A stretch of DNA of 64,000 bases from Porites lobata (lineage: Eukaryota > Cnidaria > Anthozoa > Scleractinia > Poritidae): assembly GCA_942486035.1 (NCBI GenBank), contig CALNXK010000024.1, forward strand, positions 2,263,501-2,327,500, in the 5' to 3' direction. A model generated the notes under the pieces. The model was not told where the DNA came from and searched no databases. It saw only the letters and a program-made list of their open reading frames with translations. Of the stretch, positions 46,561-57,900 are shown in pieces. Positions within the stretch are counted from its first letter, which is position 1. Every line of letters begins with the position of its first letter. The translations under genes and the position numbers were made by a program.

Positions 46561-47322
46561 AACCCTTTAAGACCCAGTATCCACATACAAATTCTCTAAA
46601 CTGATCACCCTACGTTTCCTTTAAGAATTAGTTAAGAGAATTTAATAAAACATCAAGGCATTGTCTCTTTCGTGATCATTTTTTATATTCTCACAACCTT
46701 ATCTCTTGACAATGTATGGACATTGTTAGGAGAAAATTGCTGTTGGTCACTATTGCGACTTGATTTTAATAGATATTTGAAATTTCTGGCCTAATGAATT
46801 TCTTCAAGAGTTTAAAGATTTTAATTTTGAGATACCAGTACATCATCAAGAGAAAAAGTTAAGACAGAATCCATCAGGAAATTGAGTAATTTTAATTTTC
46901 AGTGGACAAAACCCTTGTACCAGAATAATTTAAAGCATATCACCGTCTTTTTTCATTTTTCAAGGGCTAAAGATGTAATTAGTCATCTGTAATAACAACA
47001 AAGAAAATTCTTATCGGAGCCTCAGAAAATAAATGTCATATTTCACAAAATGACATCTTACACATGAAATGTTCAGAATTTTACCTGTGTTTTCATAATT
47101 CTTGTGAAATTTGAAATTTATTTTCTTGGACTCCAATAAGAAATTTTCTTTGGTGTTACTACAGATGACTAATTACATCTTTAGTCCTTGAAAGATGTAA
47201 AAAAGAATGCAATATTCCTTAAATTATTCTGTTACAAGGTTTTTTATCCACTCAATTCTTTATGGAAATGTATGGACATCAGTCTGGAGAATTTTTTTGT
47301 GGATATTTGGGCTGAAAGGGCT
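46561..47322. repeat. Long inverted-repeat element
   Basis: Outer ends TTAACCCTTTAAGACCCAGT / (inverted) TTAGCCCTTTCAGCCCAAAT, and an inner pair of long arms around TAAAGATGTAATTAGTCATC and GATGACTAATTACATCTTTA. The arms total over 200 bases with moderate divergence. It is an old foldback element downstream of the Kelch gene. Confidence 0.6.
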
Positions 47323-48059
47323 AATTTTGAGCACTCTGTTTGCTCCATATTTTGTTAATATTTTTTGAGGTTTTCACCATGTCTTAATCGAGCATTAACA
47401 TTTTCATTTTTTTCATGTTAGATTTTACCAGTTACTTACTGTTTTTAACCATAAGGAAATATTTAGTGCTTGTGCCTCAGGTAGTGTGCTAGGTTACATG
47501 TAGTAAAAGGTACATGCATTAGTTCCTGAAAGTTCCATTAGAATGCAATGACTTTGTTTTGGATACAAGTTTACAGAGGTCTTGCCTACAACACACAAGA
47601 GGAATTTATCATAATCTTGCAGACGATAGTCCCTGCAAGATGAAATATTCTCGGCAAAAGACTTAAAAGGTGTCAGTGACTTCTGTCAGACACTCTATTT
47701 TTATAATTAAGCTCATTAAAATAACCATATAAAGTTTTAAGGTATGAAACAATCGTTAAAGTGGTTCATTTGATACACTGTTAAAGTCCACAAGTCTAGC
47801 TTCCATGGGATTGTTGAGGTTGATCGCCAAGTACAAAAGGTCGCTATCTTGATTTCTAGCTATTTTTTAATATTTTGTGCCAAAACTAACCTGTGTACAC
47901 CCCATCCACCTCCATCCCCTTTAAGGAAATAAACTTAGCAAAAAATCTGGAAATGGGCTTTTTTCCTGAGTGGAGGTGGCAGTTTTACACCTTACAAAGT
48001 TATTGCAGCAAAAACTCTAAGAGGCCAAGATTCATGTTGATAGTACTACTAGCGGACCT

Positions 48060-48425
48060 TGAGAGTGGGCGCTTATTCGAGGCTGGGCGCTTATTAAATT
48101 TTCACCATTTTCAGCAAGTGAAGTATGCTTATTTTGCAACAAAACAATAAATGCTAATAACAAAACGCGAAGAAGTAACAAAGCAAGGTTTCTGTAAAAT
48201 ACTCGAAAGAAAACTCCGTCCTCGGGGAAGTCTCTTATTAGAACTTATTCACTCAAGTGGGTGGGGTGGGGGTGAGCGCTTACTTTAGTTTGATTGGGAG
48301 GAGGAGGGGTGGGCGCTTATTCAAGGCTGAGCGCTTATTAACTTTTTCTGCCTTTAGGATGGGCGCTTATTCGAGGTGGGCAGTAATTCGAGGTTGGGCG
48401 CTTATTCGAATGAATACGGTAACTT
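48060..48425. repeat. GGGCGCTTATTCGAGG repeat element, copy 1
   Basis: GGGCGCTTATTCGAGGCTGG and close variants recur at both ends of this stretch. Its right part, TTTTTCTGCCTTTAGGATGG then GCGCTTATTCGAGG and ending GAATGAATACGGTA, is repeated almost exactly at 53510-53635. It is a dispersed non-coding repeat family. Confidence 0.7.
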
Positions 48426-48429
48426 TTTT

Positions 48430-50340
48430 ATATGCTGACCCTGAACTTTAAAGGAATGATGTATCGGATAATTCTACTGAAAAACTACAAACATGCCCAA
48501 TTTTCAAGGAAAATTTGATCAAGCTTACAGAAACCCTTGAAATGAACTTTTATTATAGAATATGTTTTTATTGTTTATTGATCTGTTCTCTACGCAATCC
48601 ATATACAGAAAAATGCCTACAGTCATTATTTTGCTCGAAAAACAGTAAACCATAAGCGCAGGTAGGCCCTTTTGTAACCAATTTCGAGTTTAAGCATTAG
48701 GGCCTCTCTGACTGGAATTCCATTCTTGATAATGATATGAAGCTGTCATCCTTATCTATGTTCAAGAGTAAATTATAGATGGTTTTCACAGTGACGTCAT
48801 CAAATTGTAAATTCAAAATAGCGAGGTTTTACGTATTCTTATTTACACTAGGTTGAAGATAAACAAAAACCAATCTTTGTACAAGTTTCCAGTCTCGTGG
48901 CATGTTTCATTTCGAAAATACAGCAATTTGAACTTCCGAGTTTTCACAGTGCGTGACACCAAAATAGGAATGGCTGTCTCGTTTAAAAAAAGTCTCTCCT
49001 CTTGATTTTCAGCAGTATAACCATTTCAAGTATTAGAGGATACGTTTATGTCCACGTATGCTACTACTCGAGTGAAAAGAAAGAGCTTTAATAGAAAAAG
49101 TTAACTCCAGAAGTTTTTGTTGATTTCCGGCGGCCATATTAGTGCACCAGCGGTGCACTAATATGGCGTCTCCATACAAAGCTTTACAAAGGTGCGTGAA
49201 AAGTTTCGGCAAATAACTCAAAAATTGTGGGCCACAAAGACCTGACCTGAGAAATTTTTAGTCTTTTATAACATTTCATTTTCTTGGGCTCTTTCACTGG
49301 ACCGTTTCCCTTTTTTTTTTTTGTTGCCTGACAGTGAAAACGATCTATATTTTGAAAGATAATAAATGGAAACTGTTTTGTGCGATCAATACTAGTACTT
49401 TTAATATTTTGTCACTGCTGTTAAATACTTATCAAATGAATTTCGTTTATTCATTTATTTATTTAGTTATTCATGTTTTTTTATGGCCTTAATATTTCTT
49501 TTTCTTTTTTCTTCTTTCACCGCCTTGTACCATGGGTGCCAAAGACTTTTCTTGCGCGGTTTCCGGTCTCTGTTTGAAGATGTGTCAAAACACCGAAGAT
49601 TACCGCTACACGCGAGAGAAAACCTCTGATACCCAGGGTACACCAGCCGTTTCACCCATGGGCAAATGACTGTTGCCCACGGGAAAGGAACTTTTTGTGT
49701 GTGACCGACTTTCCCAAAGTAAAAATTGCGCGAGAAAATTTCCATGGATACATCGAAAAGAACAAAAGAATTACCGGAGCCTGCGCACAAGGCAGAGCTT
49801 CCATTCAGTATAGAAATTTGAAACCTATCGAAGTTCATTTGATTATGACGTCAGCGTACACCTCACGCCTGTATACACAGACTCTGGGGGTAGGGGAAGG
49901 GAGACTCTGCAAGGGAGGGGACGGGGAAGCTGCCGCTTGCGTTTGTCTTGGCGAAAAGTTTATCAGTCCGACAGCAAATGGAGTTGTTGCTGTACAAACA
50001 TATTTTAAGGCTTTGCTTTTAGTGTGTCACGCTTTTTGTCACGTTCCAGGACCAATCTTTTCTCAGATTAGGCAAAGTTTTGACAGATTTATTCATGCGC
50101 AAAACTTATGCAGCATCTTGAAGTTTGTTTACCGACAACTGCATAGCCTGAGAAAAAAGCCGACTTTACATTTTCCCCGCGGAATGACGTGTGAGGAACA
50201 ACTGGAGAAATTCCACTGATGACGCGTCACTGCCCAGATCCGGATAGTGTTTCTGATTAAATAAATAATGCATTTGTTTTAACTACTATTAGTTCAAAAG
50301 CATCCATTGGAAGAATGAAAAGAACACCTCGCTTCCTTTT
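48430..50340. other. Intergenic sequence with a perfect hairpin, no gene seen
   Basis: A 16-bp perfect stem GCCATATTAGTGCACC (49133-49148) with a 3-base loop and its complement (49152-49167) is the only clear structure. A CRE-like TGACGTCA lies near 49845. The long plus-strand frame at 49695-50219 lacks an ATG near its start and family features. Confidence 0.4.
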
Positions 50341-50351
50341 TTTGATAAGTT

Positions 50352-51400
50352 TTATTCGATAGCTTGAGGAACAGCTGGGACTTCCTGCCTGGAGGACTCG
50401 TGACCCTCGCTAGCGCAACAAATGGTGAAGCACCCGGCCCGAAAATCATCGCTCATAACGCAGAGTATCAACGGGCTAATAACGTGTTTGAGGTAAAACA
50501 TGGCGAGCGTTATCAGTTCCACGTACATAAACCAAGGCCTGGTAATCAAATCAGGGACGAACTCGCTCATCAGCATTACCATTGCGCGGGGAAGGTAACA
50601 CAACTGAAAACCTACCATAAGCACCACTAACATTCTGACAAGACGCCTCTTCTGATGAAGACGCTTTTTTAAGGCTTTCCATTGCAAAGTGTTTGTCTTG
50701 AAAGATTTCGCATAAATTCCATCTTTGGCGAGCACACGAATTGCAAAACTACAGGCACAGCAATGAACAACACGACAAGGTAGATTTTGTAAGCAATTCT
50801 ATATTTATCATTAGTGAAAACTGGAAAACAGTAGTAATAACCGTCGCCTTCTTGTTGGTTCTTGAGAAAAATCATCATAGGTACCCCAGCTGTCAGGTAA
50901 GAAGCCAGCCAGATAACCAGCACGATAGTCTTAGCTCTTTTCAGCGTTATCTTCTGCTTGAAGGGAGAGGCGATGGCGCGATGCCTTTCAAACGCGATAA
51001 CGGTGTGCGAGATGACGGAGCCTACCACGAAGACATCTTGCAGAGGCGTCAAAATATAACACATGACGTCTCCGAAGATCCATCCACGAAAAATTTCGAT
51101 GATCCTCAATGGGGCTGCGAGGAAGCAAACAGCCAAGTCAGCCAAGCAGATATTAGCAATCAGAAGATTAAACGCTGTTCGCATATCCGGCCAACGTATC
51201 AAAGTCGCCATCACAAAACTGTTACCAAGAAGACCGAAAAAGATGATCAGCGAGAATAACAATGTTGTGGAAAGACGAAGGATGTACGGATACATCCATA
51301 TGTCATCTGTCAGTGATAGAGTAGAGTTCAGGGCAGTGCTGGTATTCTCTCCGGTTGCGTTCATGAAAGGCTGTATTTCGTTCTGTGCTGTGATATTCAT
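50352..51400 (-). pseudogene. Class A (rhodopsin-like) GPCR with one frameshift
   Basis: Intronless, minus strand, ATG at 51398-51400. The N-terminus has N-glycosylation sites (NIT, NAT, NTS, NST). TM1 has GLLGNSFVMATL, TM2 LLIANICLADLAVCF, the TM3 end reads IAFERHRAI (ERH where DRY is usual), TM4 has VIWLASYL, TM6 GFQLCYLPRAMVML and TM7 LKHVISPLILCVMSDDF (SPLIL in place of NPxxY). The frame changes by one base near 50735-50745, at the end of TM5, inside a short GTGT run; the downstream frame then continues TM6, TM7 and the tail (about 347 aa in all). It may be a real pseudogene or a single-base sequencing error. It resembles peptide or amine receptors; the ligand is unknown. The stop codon overlaps an AATAAA. 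Confidence 0.85.
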
Positions 51401-53505
51401 TGTTTTCTCTATGTTGCAATACAGAAAGGTACAGTTTCGATTTGCCAGAGGTCAGCTGCTTTATATACTATGATATAGCGTCCTTTGTTTGATTAAACTA
51501 AAATTGATTGCCGTCAATATATGACTGAGCCTCCTCCTCTTTATGAGAAGTATTTTTTATTACTGAAACTAGGTGTAGTTCTAATATCTGTCAAAGATAA
51601 CAATTGTTTGCACTAGGAACAAAATTGGCCCCAAAGCAATATTACAAAAGACCCGCGCATGGCAATCCACAATCCACCCGCCCTCCTTAGTATAAAGATG
51701 GGAAGGTGTAAAATACATGTGTAGAAAAAGAAAAGAAAAGAGCAGAAATGAGATTCACCTGATAACGGAAAATAGCTGAGTTGTGAAGCAATGAACTTTA
51801 GGGTCATTGACAGATATGTCACATAGGTTAGCTGCAATGGCGTTCGAAGAAGAGTGTTAGGGACAACAAAACGATTTAATTTGAATAAATTAACTTTTGA
51901 TTTTAAAAACAAATTAGAGACTCTTCCGATTAAAATTACTCTATTAAGAGAAATTAAAATGACGTCCTTAATTTAGAGAAGAAGCGTTATATTATTGATG
52001 GCTACTGAAGTCCCGATGTGAGTCGTTAAATAAGCCTCTTTAATTAAAATGAACTTTCAGAAAACAGCATCGTGTGCATGCGCAATACCTCGTTGTCGGC
52101 TTAGCTCTTGCAAAGAAAATTAAAAGATGAGTTCAGTTAGTAAATGCTAGAGAGAGGAGAAATTAGGAATACTAGACCACTAAACGTGAAAAAACCCTTC
52201 GGCGATCTGCAAAACAGATCAGGGCTTAATTAAACGTAGCTAAGAAAGCTGGAATGAAATGTAAAACTGTCAACTGGTATTTTTTTTGTCTTATATTTCA
52301 ATTTTCACCGGTAAACCTTTTACGGGTGCTATCATGGTGAAAGAAAAAGATCAGTTGCTGTTACAGTCAGTATTTAAGGCTAGGCCGTACTCGTCAGTGA
52401 AGATGTCCTCGATCGTATTTTTGCCTTTCAGGTCTCTTTATACCAGAATTTAAGACCTGCCGTTTCCTATGGCCGTCCAAGCTAGGCCTACTTTTTAACG
52501 GGCCGAAAGCTTTGGTTTGTTTTGTTAAAAGCCCCTTTCAAAGCTAGTAACTTTGTATTTTCATGGCGATTTTGAGCGCTGTTTTGCCGTGATGCGAGAC
52601 TGAATAATAGAACATTAGCAGTCACAACTGGCTTCATCTGGAAATACTTCTGGTTTTATATTACGCCGTGGCTCTATGCCAAGCCCGGGATGCCAAGCAG
52701 CCGGGAAAGGCCTTAAAAAAAACTTAGACAAAAGATTCGTGCTTGCACTTGTCATACTCTGCAGACTGGCGCCCGTCTGTATGTACAGTCCCAAAGCATG
52801 AAGGTATGGAGGCCCGTTCTGGTCAAAGTCATGACAATAAAATTGCACTACAAGTCAGTTTTAATCCCACTGCAGTAAATATTATGGACCTGTTGCATAT
52901 TTTTGTCATCAATAAACAATACCTTTTTCAGCGTGTTAGCAATTAATTTTAGCAACATGAGTTATTTTTGTTTTAATTATACGAATACTTTTTTCATTCA
53001 TACCATGAATTATTTTTGAGTGATACGTCGAATCATTCAGTTCTAATGTGTATTGAGAATGATTTTTTCATTGGGCCGAAAATTATTTTTCGCGGTAAAG
53101 CAAGTTTATTCTTGGGCCTACAATGCTTTGGGGGCCTTGCAGTTGAAGTGGACTGGTTCGAAACTTTGACTTCCTTGGGCGACCATTTTGAAAACTTGCA
53201 AATGGAGGACTGCTTCCAAAGAGAATGCCAAGTCGTAACAGTATCAGCGAAAGAAACAAAAGTGGTTTTCATCTTTCTTACAAAATCTGTCAGGAGCCAG
53301 TAGTCTGTGCGTTCGTGATGAGGTTTTCTGGACCGAAGATTTAATAGAGGAGACTACGAAGGGACTTCACGACTCGTATACAATTCTAACCTTTATTGAA
53401 CATGACATGTCTGCCCAATTGAACTGTTCTCTACCCAATCTTGTACCTCGAGTCTTCGTCTTGTACTACACAAGCTGGCTTTCGGAACGAAGACGCAGAG
53501 AATAA
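51401..53505. other. Intergenic sequence, no gene seen
   Basis: AT-rich DNA upstream of the GPCR. Open frames are under about 100 codons, overlap each other on both strands and show no family motif. A small peptide gene cannot be excluded. Confidence 0.4.
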
Positions 53506-53509
53506 GGGG

Positions 53510-53635
53510 GGGAGGAGGGGGTGGGCGCTTATTCGAGGCTGGGCGCTTATTAGCTTTTTCTGCCTTTAGGATGGGCGCTTATTCGAGGTGGGCGCTAATT
53601 CGAGGTTGGGCGCTTATTCGAATAAATACGGTACT
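53510..53635. repeat. GGGCGCTTATTCGAGG repeat element, copy 2
   Basis: Nearly identical to the right end of the repeat at 48060-48425, including CTTTTTCTGCCTTTAGGATG and the terminal GAATAAATACGGTA. Only this end of the element is present. Confidence 0.7.
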
Positions 53636-54041
53636 CGGTATTCTCAATGCAATAAAACTTACCTTATTACTTTACTTGTCTTTGCTTGCTTTGTGGTTAT
53701 TTTCCCGATCTATAGCGATTTAAGAGATTCCCTTCAACCCCTAGCCTGCGAACCGCAGACGTATTTCCGGTCGTCGCTTCTCTCCCTCCGAAAAATAAAT
53801 TTTTCAAATGCGGGACTATACGAAACTCTTTTTGACTGCGGGCAAGAGGAAACCTTTGATACCAACAGCGCATCATATGATTAGCACTAGACAGTTTTGC
53901 TCAATATGTATTGCTGTTGACTTCAATACAAGTACAACAAAACTCTGGCCAATTTACGCTTGCCGTGACCAAGCTAAACAGTGACCACAAACTAGTTTTC
54001 CGAACTGCTGATATCAACTGACTTTGAAGCTTTCTCTTCAA

Positions 54042-54920
54042 ATGGAAATCAACTGCAACCGGGACTACGAAAATGCCGACACACTCAAATCGACAGCAAT
54101 TTTGTCCTGTGAGGTCATGTCATCGTGCTCCAGCGATCTTAAAGGAGAAAACGGCAAAAGAATCAAGATAGCATTTCTAAACCGTTCGGTGCCGCTTCTT
54201 TGGGCTAACCTGTTTTTTGCTATTGTTCTTCTAAGTGCTGAAGTTGGCAATAGAGTGGTCTTGCCTCTGTGGGTTGACTCCGCAAATGGTACCATCACCG
54301 GCGCGACGATGAATCCTTATTTTGCTTTGTCGTTCTCGTCTATAGTTTTTTTTATAATATTTGGACTGGGAACAATGTTCATTCGAGTTTTTTCGCCTAA
54401 AGATATCGGCGACACAGAGGAGCGTTTTCCTCATCTTTTGCTGTTTTTGGTTGGTTTTTGCGATGCCCTGAATGGCGTGCTTATTCTTTTTGCATGCAAA
54501 GGATCGCGGACACCGCCATATCTTCAGGCAATTCTTGGAAACTTTCTTATTCCACTGACTGTTTTATTCAGGTGAGTCCGTTTTAAGTACATTAAAAAAC
54601 TTGGTTTCAAAAAACACATGCTACGTTCACAGGCATCCCAAACTGACTATGAGAACACATGTCAGACTCCTCTCTGTAATAGTGGAAACCCTGAAGGCAA
54701 ATCGCTTAAATCGCAACGGATCGAAAAAAAATAACCGCACAGGAAGCAATTAAGAACACACCAGGTAAATAATTAAAAAGTAAAGCGTTTTTTAGTAAAA
54801 ATTCCAGTGAGTATATATCTTCTTGAATCTATTACCTGAATTATTCCTATCTAATTTTATTCACGGCCAAGGACTTTGGGGATTACGCAATATGATACCA
54901 CACGTATTAATTGCGGGTTG

Positions 54921-54957
<37 letters not shown>

Positions 54958-57900
54958 TCAAAACCATTCGACAGATAAAGTCTAGAATCTGAGAAATGAA
55001 AGGAGGTAAATATACAAAGACCCTCGCCAAGATTTGGGTCGAAAGAATAATTCGTATACGAGATATCCGAGGAAATGTTTTAGCCAAATTTATAGAGCTT
55101 TGCATCCAGAGGCCATGCTGGAGCTCATCCGGATGAGTTCCAACATATGGCGGACGGAAACCAACAGAAACATCTGTTACCGAGTTTTGCTACAAAAGTG
55201 TGAATTTACCCCTAGAGGAACTCATAAACATTAAAGTAACATTTTTTCTAATACTTGAACTGTTTAGATAGCAAATTCCTCGAAAAAAGTAACTTTTTTA
55301 ACCTAAATGACAGCTCTCTCGGCCGTCACGTAAATGCTGCGTCACGCAAAAGCTTAGACATTTAGGCGTACTCTATTACAAAATCAAGAACCCTTTTAAG
55401 GCCAAAATTTGCTTGAAAATTAGTTTTCAGCTGCTCTAATACACCATGAAAGTAAAATCTCAGTAGGATCGATAGTTTTGTAGTTTGAATTTTAGTGACG
55501 TCATGTGAAAACCATCATTCATTCATTCATTCATCATTCATTCGACAAGCGCCCATATAGTGAGTTTGGGATGCCTGTGGTTAAAATAGTCACGCTATCT
55601 GAACACATATATAGACTTGTTCTCAAAAACTGTCATGTACAAGAAGGAGTATACGCGACAAAATGTGACGGTATTACAAAGTTAAATCCAGTATTGTTTC
55701 ACCGTGCTTCTTCTTTTCTGCCAAAGGAGGACGAGGCAAACAACGTTACGGAATAAACGAACCAAAGTCGACAAAGTTCGTTGCTGGCATTTTCTCAAAA
55801 CGTCAAAGAAAATGCTCTCCAGAGAGGAAATCTCTTTAAAACGCTGTCAGTTTGAGTGTTTGAGCGTCATCCTCTGAGAGATAGGACAGACTCTCCCGCC
55901 CTCCCCCACCTAGTCGTACAGTTTAAGTGCTCTTAACAATTGTTCATCGTACTGTTTATCTATTTCTTCACAGATTTCTGATTTTGCGTAAGAAGCCTAC
56001 TTCTTCAAAGCTGCAGTGCGCTGTAGTAGTGGCTGCTGGTCTTTTCATTTGTCTCATTCCAACAATTTTTCCCACCGTTAGCGGGAAAAACAAAACAGAG
56101 CCTCTCAATGAGAATGGCACCATCTCCAGAATCATGTGGCCAATCATATTCATGCTCGGATGTGTAAGAAATATCGATATTTATCACATGCAGATTTCAC
56201 TTGTGCGCGTTGGATAGTCAACGAAAGCGTAGCGCCGAGATGGCTATAATCATCTCATATCCAAAAACTGCGAGTGGAATAATGGTAATATTAAAAACGT
56301 CCGCAAAATATCGAAATTCTTCCCGAATTTAGTTATAAAAACAACCGATTTTCGGCTTGTTTTTAATTTTGAGCAGACGCGTACATTTACCATATTTGGA
56401 GAGCATGGTATAATCCCATGGGCCCACACAATCTGTGTGTGTAACAGATTGCTCTTTTATAGTAAACGTTATTGGATTTACCGTTTGTTTTACCTACAGC
56501 GATACATCACAATCAATGACTACAAACGTCCACTCATACTGAGCTATATCTTGTTAGTTTTCAACAAATCATGTTTAAACTTGGCAAATTGACTGATTTT
56601 TAAAGAACCTTTACAGCTGCCGTGTTGATGGTTTTCGCTCGCCTTTTCCTGTAGTAGCAAGTGCGCGAAGACTAGGAGGATGGGACAAGAAAATAAGACG
56701 GCAATTGATGCTCATACCCCCCTCTGGTCGTCCCTCGTGTACTTTCTTTCGCTCTCCCCAGGCTCACAAGGCACGGAAAGGCCGCAGAAGACCGGGAGAG
56801 AGAGGACGTCACGAAGAGTGCCATGGGATAAATTATGATTTCTGATTGGGTCAGTGGCAAAGCTAGTTATGTTTTCCTTGTTTTCATTTTACTTGTTTGT
56901 GAAAACTTTAGGTTCCAGAAGCTCTTATGCGCGTCCTGGAAGAGCGAGGAGTAAAAATAGAGAGTGACAAGTCCGGAGAACAAATGAACTTGGTGCACTT
57001 TTTATTTTGGACATCCACCTATGAACTTCTCTGTATCGTTGCCTTGTTCTGGACAGATATTCTCCCGTGGTATGGACACGTCGACGACATCAAGAACTTC
57101 GGCAAAAGGTATATATTTTCCAATCATAGACTTAACGGTTTTCTTTTGGGAGAAAACTTTAAATTAAGCCGATAGCCTGACAATTAGGCAGTTCTCGTGT
57201 TCTCGTGGGGGGAGAGGGTGGAGCGAAAAATCTGCTCTCCGCTATCCCATCCCTCTCCTCAGCCTCACAAGGCACGGAAAGGCCGCAGAAGTACCGGTAT
57301 TTCTTAATCATGCTAGAGATATGTTCCTAACTAACTCGTGTCTCACGTTTGCAGTTGGTGGTCAGCATTGCAATGTTTCTTTGGTGGAGCAGGTTGTAGT
57401 GAAACCCCAGGCCTTAGAGGAACCTTGTACATTGCCACGCACATAATATCTCACATCGCTGGCGCAAATCTTCTACGACATGCGGAAGGAGCAACTCTGC
57501 TGGCTATTGTCACGGTGAGGATTTGCTTTAAAAAGAACAACGATCTTTGCTCCAGTTACTTAACAACGTTCCTTGGGAACTTGCGCAAAATGAATTATGA
57601 AAGGGGATTCGCCCCATTTCTCCGGGGGGGGTGTACTCCCTTATATAAGCTATATAGGTATGTGTCGCCCCATCGGGTAGGGTTTTTTCGCCGCTTTGGT
57701 CTGAAAGCGGGTATACACTTTGCCTATTTTGGTTTTTAATCAGGTATGCTTTTCAAGGGAACAAGAGGAGTGTATGAACGTATTTATCGTTTCAATTCCA
57801 AATGAACAAGTTAAAAAAAAAGGAGATATATCTCTTGATTTTAAATAGGGTCGGGATTAGGAGAACTGGGCAGCACACCCCCAACAAGAATTCCCAGAAG

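Noticed and set aside
49695..50219. 174-codon plus-strand open frame
   Set aside because: It does not begin with ATG, composition varies along its length, and it has no family motif or splice context; overlaps a CRE-containing promoter-like stretch.
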